Shown: positions 44,396 to 52,690, counted from the first letter of the stretch. The stretch: 64,000 nucleotides of DNA from Bacteroidales bacterium (GCA_017428245.1 JAFRRF010000053.1:1-64000), one strand, 5' to 3'. The notes: generated by a model from the letters alone, not told the origin. Program-made: numbers and translations.

Positions 44396-44692
44396 CTATT
44401 TTTTCTTCGCCCACGTGTTGGCGAGAATCACAGCTGCGATGCTAAGAATGACCACAATACCGGAAAACAGACCCTTGAAAACGTTTCCGACCTTCAGCAG
44501 GAGAAGCGGCATCAGGAAGGCGACAGCCAGCAGAACCACGCCCACGACAAACCGGAGCCTGTGGATATTGTATTTTTCCTTCTCTTTTTCGGAGGCCGTA
44601 TTATATCCGGCAATCAGTTTGTCTCCTTTGCCCATAAGAACGACAATGCCCATAATGGCACAAAGCGCAGCGATGATGATGAGAACAGTCAT
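44396..44692 (-). CDS. Small DUF3784-like membrane protein
   Basis: The 98-residue protein has three hydrophobic segments and the stretch GKGDKLIAGYNTASEKEKEKY between the first two, typical of DUF3784, a small membrane family of unknown function. Its stop codon directly abuts the RAYT stop on the other strand with no base between. Both genes lie inside the pair of inverted family B repeats, so it may be cargo, or the transposase may have landed beside it. Confidence 0.65.
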   Translation of the reverse strand: MTVLIIIAALCAIMGIVVLMGKGDKLIAGYNTASEKEKEKYNIHRLRFVVGVVLLAVAFLMPLLLLKVGNVFKGLFSGIVVILSIAAVILANTWAKKK

Positions 44693-44737
44693 AGCGAATC
44701 GGATTTATCCATTAATTATTCAAAAATAAGTAATTTT

Positions 44738-44878
44738 CGCCAAATAGGCGCAAAGCAACCTGCGGCCGATGAGCGTCTGCGGCGGATGATCTTGCGCCAA
44801 GGGCCGAAATCGGGCCTTGGCGCAACAAAATCGGCCCCACAGAGAGTGTGGAGCCGATGGGTTTGCGCCTGTTTGGCG
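44738..44878 (+). repeat. Family B palindromic element, copy 2
   Basis: 141 bases with ends CGCCAAATAGGCGCAAA (44738-44754) and TTTGCGCCTGTTTGGCG (44862-44878), 16 of 17 complementary. Inside are the hairpins TTGCGCCAAGG...CCTTGGCGCAA and TCGGCCCCACA...TGTGGAGCCGA. It lies in inverse orientation to copy 1 on the other side of the RAYT and close to the 3' end of the gene at 44920. Confidence 0.85.
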
Positions 44879-44919
44879 CAAATGAGCTCGAACGATATCT
44901 TGCGGGAGAAAATGACCTG

Positions 44920-47523
44920 TCAGCGCAACATACGGATGCCAAGCAGGAATTGCCTGCCGGTGAGTTGCGTGACAGAAGACACAGTTCGGTAGGCCGAAAC
45001 GCTCTCGCGGCGGTATTCCTTGGCGTCGAGGAGGTTGCGGCACTCGACGAAGAGCGTGGCGTTTTTCAGCGACCAGGAGGCCGCTATCTTCAAGAGCGGC
45101 GTGTTGGAAATGGTCACCCCGGGAATCTCGCTCCGAAGCCAATGCCCGGTGGCGTCGATGGCGAACGGCTTGACAGGCTTAAACCGAATCGTACCTTCGA
45201 GTTGAACCATCTGCGTCTGTTGCTTCGACGATCCTGTGACGAAATCACGGTCGTAGATGCCGGTCACATTCGTAGAGAACCACCAGACAGGATTGCTCGC
45301 GAGGTTGAGTTGCGTATGCAGCCGGGCCGTGAGATAGTTGACCGGCACGCCTTGCAGATACTCCTGCATTTCATTTTCCATCCAGCCACCCTCCAATTCC
45401 ACGACAAAAGCCCGAAGGCCGAAGTATTTTTTGATGGAGCCGTTCACGCTCCAGCCGGAAGTGGCGGTAGAAAGCGGAAGGTGGTATTGATAGGTCAGAT
45501 TATCCAGCCAAATGCTGGACGAGGCGCGGTTGGATCCGCCCATCGACCAGGAGCCGGACAGCGAAGCGAAGAACATCGCGGGCAGATCGCTCCAGCGGAG
45601 CGTCGCCTGGGAGTTCCAACGGGTGCTGCGGCGAAGGCTGTCGCTGACGGCCAACGTACGCCAGGACTGCATCACCGCTGCGTCGAGCAACGATTCGGTG
45701 TCGGATCGGGTCAGCGCGTATGACGATGCTGCTGAAAGTTCAAGCCGCCTCGACAGCTTCCACTGTAGCGAGGCCGAGGGTGTGAACGTAGGATAGAGCA
45801 GATGATCGTTCCCCCGGACAATGAGTTCGTGCAACGTGACGGGCAGCGCAAGGGTGAGCCGGGCTCCGCCAAGAGAAATGGCATCCGAAAAGCGGACAGT
45901 GGGGCGCAACGCCAGCACGGACAGCAAGCCGGTTGTCTTAATGCCCTCGAAGGTCACACCTTCTGCTTCCGCCCGACGATCTATATACTCCAAAGAGACC
46001 CCTCCTGAGAGGCTGATGCGGTGCCGACCGGCGCTCCAGTTCTGCGAAGTATGAAGGTAGGTCGAAAAATCCTGTCCGAACAGATGCTGGCCATATTCCC
46101 GTCCATCGGTTACATACCGTGCTGTATGGTTGGAGCGACGATATTTGCTGTCACTGGTCAGTTCCAACGCGCGTCCGGAGCTCCGGCGCAACACCAGCTT
46201 CATCAGATTGTCGGCTTTGAACGAGGGCAGGTCGTAACGCTGGTCATATTGGTTGCGGCCTCCCTGCAGGGTCGATTCATTGCCCCGCAGCTGGCCCGCT
46301 GTTGAGAATTCATTGCTGATATAGCGCGTCGCATTGTTGTCCTCGTAAGCCACCGTCCCCGAGAAATAGCCGCGCCGGTCGGTCATCGTACGGTTTTCCT
46401 CGATTTCAAGCGAGGTGCCATCGGCAAAGCGGATTTCCTCGCGGCTCTCGAAGGTTTCGTTGTAGCGTTCTCCAGCAGTCTGCAACGCAAGGCGCAGCTG
46501 CCGCGTTTCTCCCAACTTCACCAGGTGATTGAAGGAGCCAAGGCCGGACAGATTGTCGTACCAGTATTCTTTGGGCAGCGAGAGATAGCTCCGGCCCGGG
46601 TTCAGGCGGGAACGGAAATCGCTGTCAACTTCTCCGGGAGTGATCAGATAAGCTCCGGGACCGCGTCCGAGAATGGACTGGTGCTGCAATTCCTGCAAAA
46701 TGTCTCCGCCATCGTTGTTTCCCTTGACGAGAAACAGGCTCTGGCGTTTCTTGCCGAAGTTGGAGAGCATTGCCCGCGCCTCGAAAAGCGGGAACGGCGG
46801 CAGGCCGAGCGCTGCATCGCCCGAGAACATCCAGGTGCTCCGCGCGCTCTCCTTCAGGATGATGTTGATGGCGCTGCGGTCTGTGAGCGAGATATCCTGC
46901 AGCGCACGCACGGGCTGATGGTTCTGATAAACTTCCACCCGGGCGATGGCGTCGGCCGAGAGATTGTTGGTCACCGTGCCGTAGCGGGCGCCCATCAGGT
47001 CCATTCCTTCCACATAGAGCTTGCCGATGGCCTTGCCGTTGTGCTGGATGCCGCCCGAGGAAGTGACCGTGATACCGGGCAGTTTCTCAAGCAGGTCGCC
47101 TACCGAACGCTCGGTGCCGTCCTTAAAAGCCCCGGCGGTATAGGACAGCGTGTCCCCTTTTTGTTCCACGACTCCTGCCGTCACCTTCGCCGCACGCAAT
47201 TCCGTCCGCTGCTCCGTGAGTTCCACTACGATCCCTGCGGCTGTTCCTGATGCCAAGGCCATTTTCGTCGTGGAAAACCCCATCATCGATACGCGGAGCT
47301 CGTCGAGCAGCACCCCTTCCGGCACCTTCAGCACAAACCTGCCCTCCCCGTCGCTGTAGGCGAAGGCCTTCTGCTGCGAAGCGGACAAGCCCAGTACGAA
47401 CGCCCCGGCCACGGGTTCCTTCGTGTTTTTTTCACGCACGATGCCCGACACGGTCGTCTGGGCGACGGCTATGGAACCGCTGACCAGCAGGGCCACCAGA
47501 AGCGAAAGAATCCGTGAGCGCAT
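44920..47523 (-). CDS. TonB-dependent-receptor-like outer-membrane protein of a GLPGLI operon
   Basis: The 867-residue protein has a signal peptide (ending SIAVAQ), a carboxypeptidase-like domain (TTVSGIVREKNTKEPVAGAF) to about residue 105, a plug-like part (SVGDLLEKLPGITVTSSGGI, IARVEVYQNHQPVRALQD) and a long beta-barrel. Proteins of this kind regularly follow GLPGLI genes in Bacteroidota. It is the last gene of blaI-M56-GLPGLI-this, 2 bases after GLPGLI. Cargo is unknown; export or surface display is as possible as import. Confidence 0.8.
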   Translation of the reverse strand: MRSRILSLLVALLVSGSIAVAQTTVSGIVREKNTKEPVAGAFVLGLSASQQKAFAYSDGEGRFVLKVPEGVLLDELRVSMMGFSTTKMALASGTAAGIVVELTEQRTELRAAKVTAGVVEQKGDTLSYTAGAFKDGTERSVGDLLEKLPGITVTSSGGIQHNGKAIGKLYVEGMDLMGARYGTVTNNLSADAIARVEVYQNHQPVRALQDISLTDRSAINIILKESARSTWMFSGDAALGLPPFPLFEARAMLSNFGKKRQSLFLVKGNNDGGDILQELQHQSILGRGPGAYLITPGEVDSDFRSRLNPGRSYLSLPKEYWYDNLSGLGSFNHLVKLGETRQLRLALQTAGERYNETFESREEIRFADGTSLEIEENRTMTDRRGYFSGTVAYEDNNATRYISNEFSTAGQLRGNESTLQGGRNQYDQRYDLPSFKADNLMKLVLRRSSGRALELTSDSKYRRSNHTARYVTDGREYGQHLFGQDFSTYLHTSQNWSAGRHRISLSGGVSLEYIDRRAEAEGVTFEGIKTTGLLSVLALRPTVRFSDAISLGGARLTLALPVTLHELIVRGNDHLLYPTFTPSASLQWKLSRRLELSAASSYALTRSDTESLLDAAVMQSWRTLAVSDSLRRSTRWNSQATLRWSDLPAMFFASLSGSWSMGGSNRASSSIWLDNLTYQYHLPLSTATSGWSVNGSIKKYFGLRAFVVELEGGWMENEMQEYLQGVPVNYLTARLHTQLNLASNPVWWFSTNVTGIYDRDFVTGSSKQQTQMVQLEGTIRFKPVKPFAIDATGHWLRSEIPGVTISNTPLLKIAASWSLKNATLFVECRNLLDAKEYRRESVSAYRTVSSVTQLTGRQFLLGIRMLR

Positions 47524-47525
47524 CG

Positions 47526-48404
47526 CTATTTGCTGTTTTTCCAGTACTCAGCAGGAATCAGCGGGATGTATTTGAAATAGGCGGCCCTGTCGAGTTCCTT
47601 TCCGTTGGCATCGGTCAGCCGGGATCCTTTGATGTGGTGGGCTTCATCAAAGAAATTCACATCGCTCCGGAGTTTCGTGTAAGTGCTTTCAATTTTCCGG
47701 AGTTCATCTGTCGTATAGTTTCCCTCTCTTTTTGTGACGTGCGGCTTTTGGTTGAAATCCCGCAGCAGGTCGAATCGGAAACCATCCGTCAACGCATCGA
47801 TGCCTGTGAACTTGAACACGAAACAATTGTCGGCATCCCGCGCCTCCACAATCAGGCCCGGTGCACCCCAAAGCAGCCAGGGTCCGATGTTGATCGGGAT
47901 TTCTTCCGTGTACCAGACCGTCCAGTCCCGTCCCAGATAGCGGGCAGTAGCTTTATGACAGTGATAACCTTCGATCTCCTTCTCCTCATTTGAGAGCACC
48001 CATTCCGGCAGGGTGAGTTCTCCCTTGCCGTTCAGACGGATCAAGGCGTTCTGGTAGTGTTGCAGGAAGGATTGTGCTTGAAAGTCGATGGTGGTGGCTT
48101 CGAAGAGTTTGGGCTGGTTCCGTGTTATCTGGGAGTAGGCTTCCTGGTCGGCGATGTGTCCTGTTTCATCGAAGGCAATCCTTTTCAGGGAGTCGCCAAG
48201 AAAGGTCGTTTCGCTGTACCAGGCGGACTTTCCATTATAGTGATCGAGTCGCATATCCGGTACTTTATAGAATCCTTTGGCCGGGTCCTTTTTGTAGAAG
48301 TACTCGTAACTGCACCGGACATTCTGCGCCTCTGCGGTAAAGGCAAGATGCGTCAGGGCCAGGAAGCAAATAGTCATACAGAATAATAACTTACGGTTTT
48401 TCAT
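47526..48404 (-). CDS. GLPGLI family secreted protein
   Basis: The 292-residue protein has a signal peptide (MKNRKLLFCMTICFLALTHL...AEA) and the family hallmark near residue 180, WLLWGAPGLIVEARD, a variant of GLPGLI. The part before it (EIEGYHCHKATARYLGRDWT) is also typical. The family is restricted to Bacteroidota and its function is unknown. It overlaps the M56 gene by 14 bases and precedes the TonB-receptor-like gene by 2, so the three are tightly coupled. Mature protein is likely periplasmic. Confidence 0.88.
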   Translation of the reverse strand: MKNRKLLFCMTICFLALTHLAFTAEAQNVRCSYEYFYKKDPAKGFYKVPDMRLDHYNGKSAWYSETTFLGDSLKRIAFDETGHIADQEAYSQITRNQPKLFEATTIDFQAQSFLQHYQNALIRLNGKGELTLPEWVLSNEEKEIEGYHCHKATARYLGRDWTVWYTEEIPINIGPWLLWGAPGLIVEARDADNCFVFKFTGIDALTDGFRFDLLRDFNQKPHVTKREGNYTTDELRKIESTYTKLRSDVNFFDEAHHIKGSRLTDANGKELDRAAYFKYIPLIPAEYWKNSK

Positions 48405-49539
48405 TGCGATGGGGTTTTAAATCGAGGGAGCAGATAAAGGTAACTTCCACAGGTTTGCCGTCTTTTTCGAGCGGAATCCATCCGGGCGCTTTGCGGGCAA
48501 CGCGCAGGATTTCCGCGTCCAGGTCCGGATGCAAGGTGCCGAGTAGCTTGATATCGTTCATATTGCCTTCGGTGTCCAGTTTGAAATCGAGGAGGATGCG
48601 GCCTTCCACTCCCGCTTTACGGCAGGAACGCGGGTAGTGGATTTCTTCATACAACCAGTTGACAAATTGTGCTCCGTTGGCAAAACGGACGGGGCGTACG
48701 GGTTCAGCCGTCAGCAGAGAGATGCCGGCCAACAAGGGTAGTGCCAGCAACAGGACGGCACGCCGCCACCCGTGCTGCAAAGGGCGGCGCAACTGTGCGA
48801 GACGCAGTTTCAGCTGCGCGTGGTTAAAACCATTGGCCTGCAGGAACTGCGATTCTCCCACTGCCTTGCGGATCAGGAGTTTCTGGTATTGAATGCCGTC
48901 GATGCCCTGTCCGAGGACGACAGCGTCCGCTTCGTATTCGTGCAACAGTTGAAGCTCGCTCCGGCAGACCCACACCAGCGGATTGAACCACTGGAAAGCC
49001 GTCAAAAGCGTATAGAAAAGAAGATCCCACGAGTGTCCGCAGGCGACGTGTGCGCGTTCGTGGAAGAACATTGCCGGATATGACACATAGTCGCTGCGGC
49101 TCATCACGATACGGTGCATCCAGCTGAAGGAGGAGACTTCGCGATCCAGCAGATACAGCCGGCAACCGTCCTGCACAACGAAGGGCGTGCTCCGAAAAAG
49201 ACGGATCATCCGAATGTAGGATACGGTATTGACGGTGAGGACAGCAAGCACTCCGGCCAGCCAGATGCAGGTGGCCCAAACCGGCCATAACGGTGTGGAT
49301 GCTTCTGTCGCTGCCTCTGCAACAACCTCGCCTGACGTTGCTGGAAGGGTGTCCAGCAGCGTCGGACCCGCCGTGTGCATAGGTAGCAGTGGAAGCACGA
49401 GGCAAAGGACTGTGCCCAAAAGCAGTACAGCGCGATTGAAGCGGAAATGCGTGCTGCGCCGCGTCACCAACAGGAAGAAGGCGTAGAAGACCATCAGGCA
49501 CAACGCGCTTCTAATCAGATAGATAAGAAAGATAGTCAT
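48391..49539 (-). CDS. BlaR1/MecR1-type M56 membrane metalloprotease fused to a TonB C-terminal domain
   Basis: The 382-residue protein has about four membrane segments and the zinc protease motif HERAH (residues 160-164) with a downstream glutamate in LLHEYEADAVVL, as in the BlaR1/MecR1 family that cleaves BlaI-type repressors on signal. Its C-terminal ~80 residues (EIHYPRSCRKAGVEGRILLD...) match a TonB energy-transducer domain instead of the beta-lactam sensor domain. It overlaps blaI by one base (TAATG). The inferred role is to sense the outer-membrane partner and inactivate BlaI. Confidence 0.87.
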   Translation of the reverse strand: MTIFLIYLIRSALCLMVFYAFFLLVTRRSTHFRFNRAVLLLGTVLCLVLPLLPMHTAGPTLLDTLPATSGEVVAEAATEASTPLWPVWATCIWLAGVLAVLTVNTVSYIRMIRLFRSTPFVVQDGCRLYLLDREVSSFSWMHRIVMSRSDYVSYPAMFFHERAHVACGHSWDLLFYTLLTAFQWFNPLVWVCRSELQLLHEYEADAVVLGQGIDGIQYQKLLIRKAVGESQFLQANGFNHAQLKLRLAQLRRPLQHGWRRAVLLLALPLLAGISLLTAEPVRPVRFANGAQFVNWLYEEIHYPRSCRKAGVEGRILLDFKLDTEGNMNDIKLLGTLHPDLDAEILRVARKAPGWIPLEKDGKPVEVTFICSLDLKPHRNEKP

Positions 49540-49898
49540 TACTTGGTGTTTTCGATTTCGGCGATGAGAGCCTTAAGTTCCGCCAAGTCCATCTTTTCTT
49601 CTTTCACGAACCGAGAGACCATCTGCGTGTAGGAACTGCCGTAAAATTTATCGACCACATCGGAGATGGCCTTGTCGGCGATGTCGTGTTCACTCATCAC
49701 GGCTCGGTAGCGATAGGCGTTCGCATATTTCTTGCGGGCCACGTATCCCTTGTCTTCCAGGATGCCCAGCTGCGTCGCAAGCGTGTTGTGGTGGGGTTTG
49801 GGATCGGGGTAGTATTGCAGGAGGTCCTGGATGAACATATCCCCATGCGCCCATAACAACTGCAGAATGACTTCCTCCTTGACCGATAATTTCTTCAT
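49539..49898 (-). CDS. BlaI/MecI-type winged-helix repressor
   Basis: The 119-residue protein starts MKKLSVKEEVILQLLWAHGD, followed by LLQYYPDPKPHHNTLATQLGILEDKGYVARKK (here as HHNTLATQLGILEDKGYVA), the winged-helix core of BlaI/MecI/CopY repressors. Such dimers repress their own operon until cleaved by an M56 protease, which is the next gene (overlapping by one base). Dyads at 49942-49980 are candidate operators. In this phylum the signal is unlikely to be a beta-lactam, since the sensor domain is missing from the protease. Confidence 0.92.
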   Translation of the reverse strand: MKKLSVKEEVILQLLWAHGDMFIQDLLQYYPDPKPHHNTLATQLGILEDKGYVARKKYANAYRYRAVMSEHDIADKAISDVVDKFYGSSYTQMVSRFVKEEKMDLAELKALIAEIENTK

Positions 49899-49925
49899 TT
49901 GCTCCTGATTTATCTTATTTCAGGA

Positions 49926-49980
49926 CAAAGATAGAAAACTTTTCTTAAATCTAAGAATAATATTAGTAGTTCTACGAACT
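49926..49980 (-). promoter_or_regulatory. blaI promoter with two candidate operator dyads
   Basis: TATCTTTG (49926-49933, minus strand) is a consensus -7 box 28 bases before the blaI ATG. Just upstream lies the dyad TTCTTA-AATC-TAAGAA (49942-49957), covering the spacer and -33 position, and further up AGTTC-TAC-GAACT (49968-49980). Repressor binding at the first would block the promoter, fitting BlaI autoregulation. Confidence 0.6.
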
Positions 49981-50012
49981 CTTTTCTTTTTTTTCATAAT
50001 TACCCTCTATCT

Positions 50013-50155
50013 CGCCAAACAGCCGCAAAAAGAAACCCGTTTGAGATGGCTAAGGGACAGGTCTCTTTGCGCCAAGGGCCGAAATCGGGCCTTGGCGCAA
50101 AGAAATCGGCCCCACAGGGTGTGTGTGGGGCCGATGGGTTTGCGGCTGTTTGGCG
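50013..50155 (+). repeat. Family B palindromic element, copy 3
   Basis: 143 bases with perfect 17-bp inverted ends (CGCCAAACAGCCGCAAA, 50013-50029, and its complement 50139-50155). It contains a 36-base near-perfect palindrome (50066-50101, arms TTTGCGCCAAGG) and the hairpin TCGGCCCCACA-N7-TGTGGGGCCGA (50106-50134). No transposase is adjacent; the copy lies ~5.3 kb from copy 2. The gap 49899-50290 otherwise holds the blaI promoter and a GC-rich repeat. Confidence 0.85.
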
Positions 50156-50159
50156 GGCG

Positions 50160-50275
50160 GCCGTCATGCCGGACAGGCCGAGCAGACCGAGCAAGCGAAC
50201 GAACGGACAGGCCGAGCGGGCGAGCGGACGGACGAGCCGAACGGGCAGGCCGAGCGGGCAGGGCCAACTGGCGGC
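50160..50275. repeat. Degenerate GC-rich tandem repeat
   Basis: A stretch built of loosely repeated GGACAGGCCGAGC- and GAGCGGACGGAC-like units of about 8-13 bases fills the space between the family B element and the stop of the S9 peptidase gene. One strand is depleted of T. No open frame here looks like a real protein, and no promoter is seen. Confidence 0.55.
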
Positions 50276-50290
50276 AGCCAGGCGACGCCG

Positions 50291-52393
50291 CTACTTGCAG
50301 TACTTGTCGAGCCAGGCGAAGAATTCGCGGTTCCAGTGGACGGAATTCTGGGGCTTGAGGATCCAGTGGTTCTCGTCGGGGAAGAGAATCATCTTCGACG
50401 GGACGCCCATCATCTGGGCGGCGTTGAACGCCGACATGCCCTGCTCCACGGGGACGCGGTAATCAAGTTCGCCGTGGGTCACCAGAATCGGGGTATCCCA
50501 GTTCTGGACCAGCTTGTGCGGCGAGTTGGCGTAGTGGCGCACGGTCGCCGGGGTCTTGCTCCACGGCGAGCCGGCCATATAGACGCCGGGGGTCTTGCAG
50601 CCGCCGTTGTCCCAGTCGGGGAACCACATCTCTTCGGTCGACATATACATCGATTCCTGGTTGAAGATGCCGGCGTGGGCGATGAAGGCCGAGAAGCGGC
50701 CCTGATGGATACCTGCCAGGTAGTACACGGAGTAGCCGCCGTAGCTGGCGCCCGCAGCCGCCATCTTGCCGACGTACGGCTCCGCCAGCAACGCGTCGGC
50801 CGCCGCGAAGTAGTCCTTCATGTTCTGGCCGATGTAGTCGCCGGATATCTGCTCGCACCACTCCTGGCCGAAGGCCGTCGTACCGCGGCGGTTGGGCAGC
50901 ACCGTGATGTAGCCCTGCGAGGCCATCAGGCGGTAGTTCCAGCGGGTTGACCACCCCTGCGTGATGGCGCCCTGCGGGCCGCCGAGACACATCAGGATGG
51001 CGGGATACTGCTTCGAAGCGTCAAACTTGGGCGGATAGACCACCCAGGTGAGCATCTTCTTGCCGTCGGTGGTCGGAATCCAGCGCTCTTCGACCGTCGG
51101 AGTCTCGAGTTTGGCGAAGATCTCGTCGTTCTCGTGGGAGAGCTGCGTCCAGGTGCCGTTGGCCATCGAGATCGAAACGATCTCGGCCGGGTGCAGCATC
51201 GTGGTCTGCGTGGTGATGATGCGGTCGCCCACGAGGATCGGAGTGCCGAAGTCGGCCCATTCGTGCTGGGGCGTCACGCGGGTGAAATTGCCCTGCAGGT
51301 CGGTCTTCCAGATTTCCTTGACGCCTTCCACTTCGGCGTTGAAATAGATCTCCTTCGAATCGGGCGACCACACGGGCGATCCGACGTTGTACTTGAAGTT
51401 CTTCGACAGTTCGATGCGCTCGCCGCTGACGATCGGAGAGATGAACAGACGCACCTTGTCGGCTTCGTAGCCGTCGCGTTCCATGCTCAGCCAGGCGAGG
51501 GTCGTTCCGTCGGGCGACCACACGGGTTCCGTGTCGTAACCCATCATGCCAGCCGAGGCGTTGTACTGCGGATGGCCGACACCGGGCTGTGCATCCATAT
51601 TATAGACATAGATGTCGGTATTCGTGGAAAAGGCGTATTCGCGGCCGGTGAGTTTGCGGCAGGAGTAGACGAGCTGGTTGCCGGTGGGATTGAAGTCGAG
51701 CTGTTCGAGGCCGCCGAAGGGTTCGGTGGGCAGTTCGAACGGCGCACCGTCGAGGATATCGACGCCTTCGCCGAGGGTCTTGCCGTCAAACTTGGCATAG
51801 TAGGTATGCGGAATGTTCTCCACGAAGTGGTCCCAGTGGCGGTACATCAGGCCTTCAATGGTGCGGGCCGAGGATTTGGCCAGGTCAGGATAGATGTCGG
51901 CCGGCTGGCGGGCCACCTTGAAGTCCGAGACGTACATCACATAGTCGCCCTTCGGGTGGATCTTGAATTCGGACATTCCGCCGGGCACGTCGCTTACCTT
52001 GCGCTCGCCGGTACCGTCGGCATTCATCACGTACATCTGGCCGCCTTTCAGGAAAGCGATCCGCTTGCCGCCTTCGATCCAGCGGGCATTGTTGATGCTC
52101 TTTGGGGAGTGCGTCAGCTGGCGGTTGTCGCTGCCGTCGATGTTCATCACGAAGAGGTTGCGGTTGCTGCGGTTCTCTTCGATAGAGGTATACGCCACGC
52201 CGTAGAGGATCTTCGTTCCGTCGGGCGAGACCTGCAGGTCGGAGATCTTGCCCAGCTGGTGCATGATTTCCGGCGTGAAGTGGCCGTCGACGATGGTGAT
52301 GTCGTGCTTCTCCAGCACGGGTTCCTTCGGGGTCTTCTCCCCGCACGCGCTCACAAGAGCCATGATTGTCAAAAGGTAAAATATCTGTTTCAT
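50291..52393 (-). CDS. Lipoprotein S9 family peptidase (dipeptidyl-peptidase 5-like)
   Basis: The 700-residue protein starts at 52391-52393 (MKQIFYLLTIMALVSACGEK), with lipobox VSAC (Cys17), so it is membrane anchored. A beta-propeller of WD/TolB-like repeats (LQVSPDGTKILYG, VWSPDSKEIYF) precedes an alpha/beta hydrolase with Ser in GASYGGYSVYY, Asp in HGELDYRVPVEQG and His in ENHWI. The architecture matches S9C enzymes such as DPP5, which release dipeptides from peptide N-termini. It is followed upstream by a second S9 gene across a block of palindromes. Confidence 0.9.
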   Translation of the reverse strand: MKQIFYLLTIMALVSACGEKTPKEPVLEKHDITIVDGHFTPEIMHQLGKISDLQVSPDGTKILYGVAYTSIEENRSNRNLFVMNIDGSDNRQLTHSPKSINNARWIEGGKRIAFLKGGQMYVMNADGTGERKVSDVPGGMSEFKIHPKGDYVMYVSDFKVARQPADIYPDLAKSSARTIEGLMYRHWDHFVENIPHTYYAKFDGKTLGEGVDILDGAPFELPTEPFGGLEQLDFNPTGNQLVYSCRKLTGREYAFSTNTDIYVYNMDAQPGVGHPQYNASAGMMGYDTEPVWSPDGTTLAWLSMERDGYEADKVRLFISPIVSGERIELSKNFKYNVGSPVWSPDSKEIYFNAEVEGVKEIWKTDLQGNFTRVTPQHEWADFGTPILVGDRIITTQTTMLHPAEIVSISMANGTWTQLSHENDEIFAKLETPTVEERWIPTTDGKKMLTWVVYPPKFDASKQYPAILMCLGGPQGAITQGWSTRWNYRLMASQGYITVLPNRRGTTAFGQEWCEQISGDYIGQNMKDYFAAADALLAEPYVGKMAAAGASYGGYSVYYLAGIHQGRFSAFIAHAGIFNQESMYMSTEEMWFPDWDNGGCKTPGVYMAGSPWSKTPATVRHYANSPHKLVQNWDTPILVTHGELDYRVPVEQGMSAFNAAQMMGVPSKMILFPDENHWILKPQNSVHWNREFFAWLDKYCK

Positions 52394-52407
52394 ATACTTT
52401 GATGTTT

Positions 52408-52537
52408 CATTGTGTGCGAGCTCGCAGGGTATGTTTTGTAAAACCACCCTCCCATGCTCACGCATGGGCCCCTCCCCCTGAGCCGTGGGCGGCAATGTTT
52501 TCCAAATCATACCCTATCTCGCCATTTGCACACAATG
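52408..52537. repeat. MITE-like palindromic element C1
   Basis: Nested inverted repeats: CATTGTGTGC (52408-52417) with GCACACAATG (52528-52537), and inside them a 19-base pair, AGGGTATGTTTTGTAAAAC (52426-52444) with its partner at 52497-52515 (17 of 19). A central hairpin CCCATGC-TCAC-GCATGGG lies within. No open frame is credible. It lies ~15 bases upstream of the S9 start codon. Confidence 0.65.
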
Positions 52538-52543
52538 ACAAAG

Positions 52544-52690
52544 CTTTTGTCATAAAGAGGGAAGGGTAATAAATCAAGAAACCATGCCACCCTCGGCATT
52601 GTAAGAGGGAGGGACCCAAAGCCTCGGCTTTGGGAGGGGTCTCGCGGAGCGAGACGTTTCGGGAGTTATTACCCTCCCCTCCGACAAAAG
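52544..52690. repeat. MITE-like palindromic element C2
   Basis: 147 bases with ends CTTTTGTC (52544-52551) and GACAAAAG (52683-52690), then a second inverted pair AGGGTAATAA / TTATTACCCT. Internal perfect hairpins are CCCAAAGCC-TC-GGCTTTGGG and GTCTCGC-GGA-GCGAGAC. The left end overlaps a small dyad ATGACAAA-GCT-TTTGTCAT (52535-52553). With C1 this accounts for the whole gap 52394-52715. Confidence 0.65.

Noticed and set aside
49539..49980. A beta-lactam resistance locus based on BlaI and M56 genes
   Set aside because: No beta-lactamase or penicillin-binding protein is present, and the M56 protein ends in a TonB domain instead of a beta-lactam sensor.
50046..50462. Arg/Ser/Gly-rich plus-strand open frames over the family B element and tandem repeat
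   Set aside because: Low-complexity translations of repeat DNA that run into the antisense of the S9 gene; no start context or homology.
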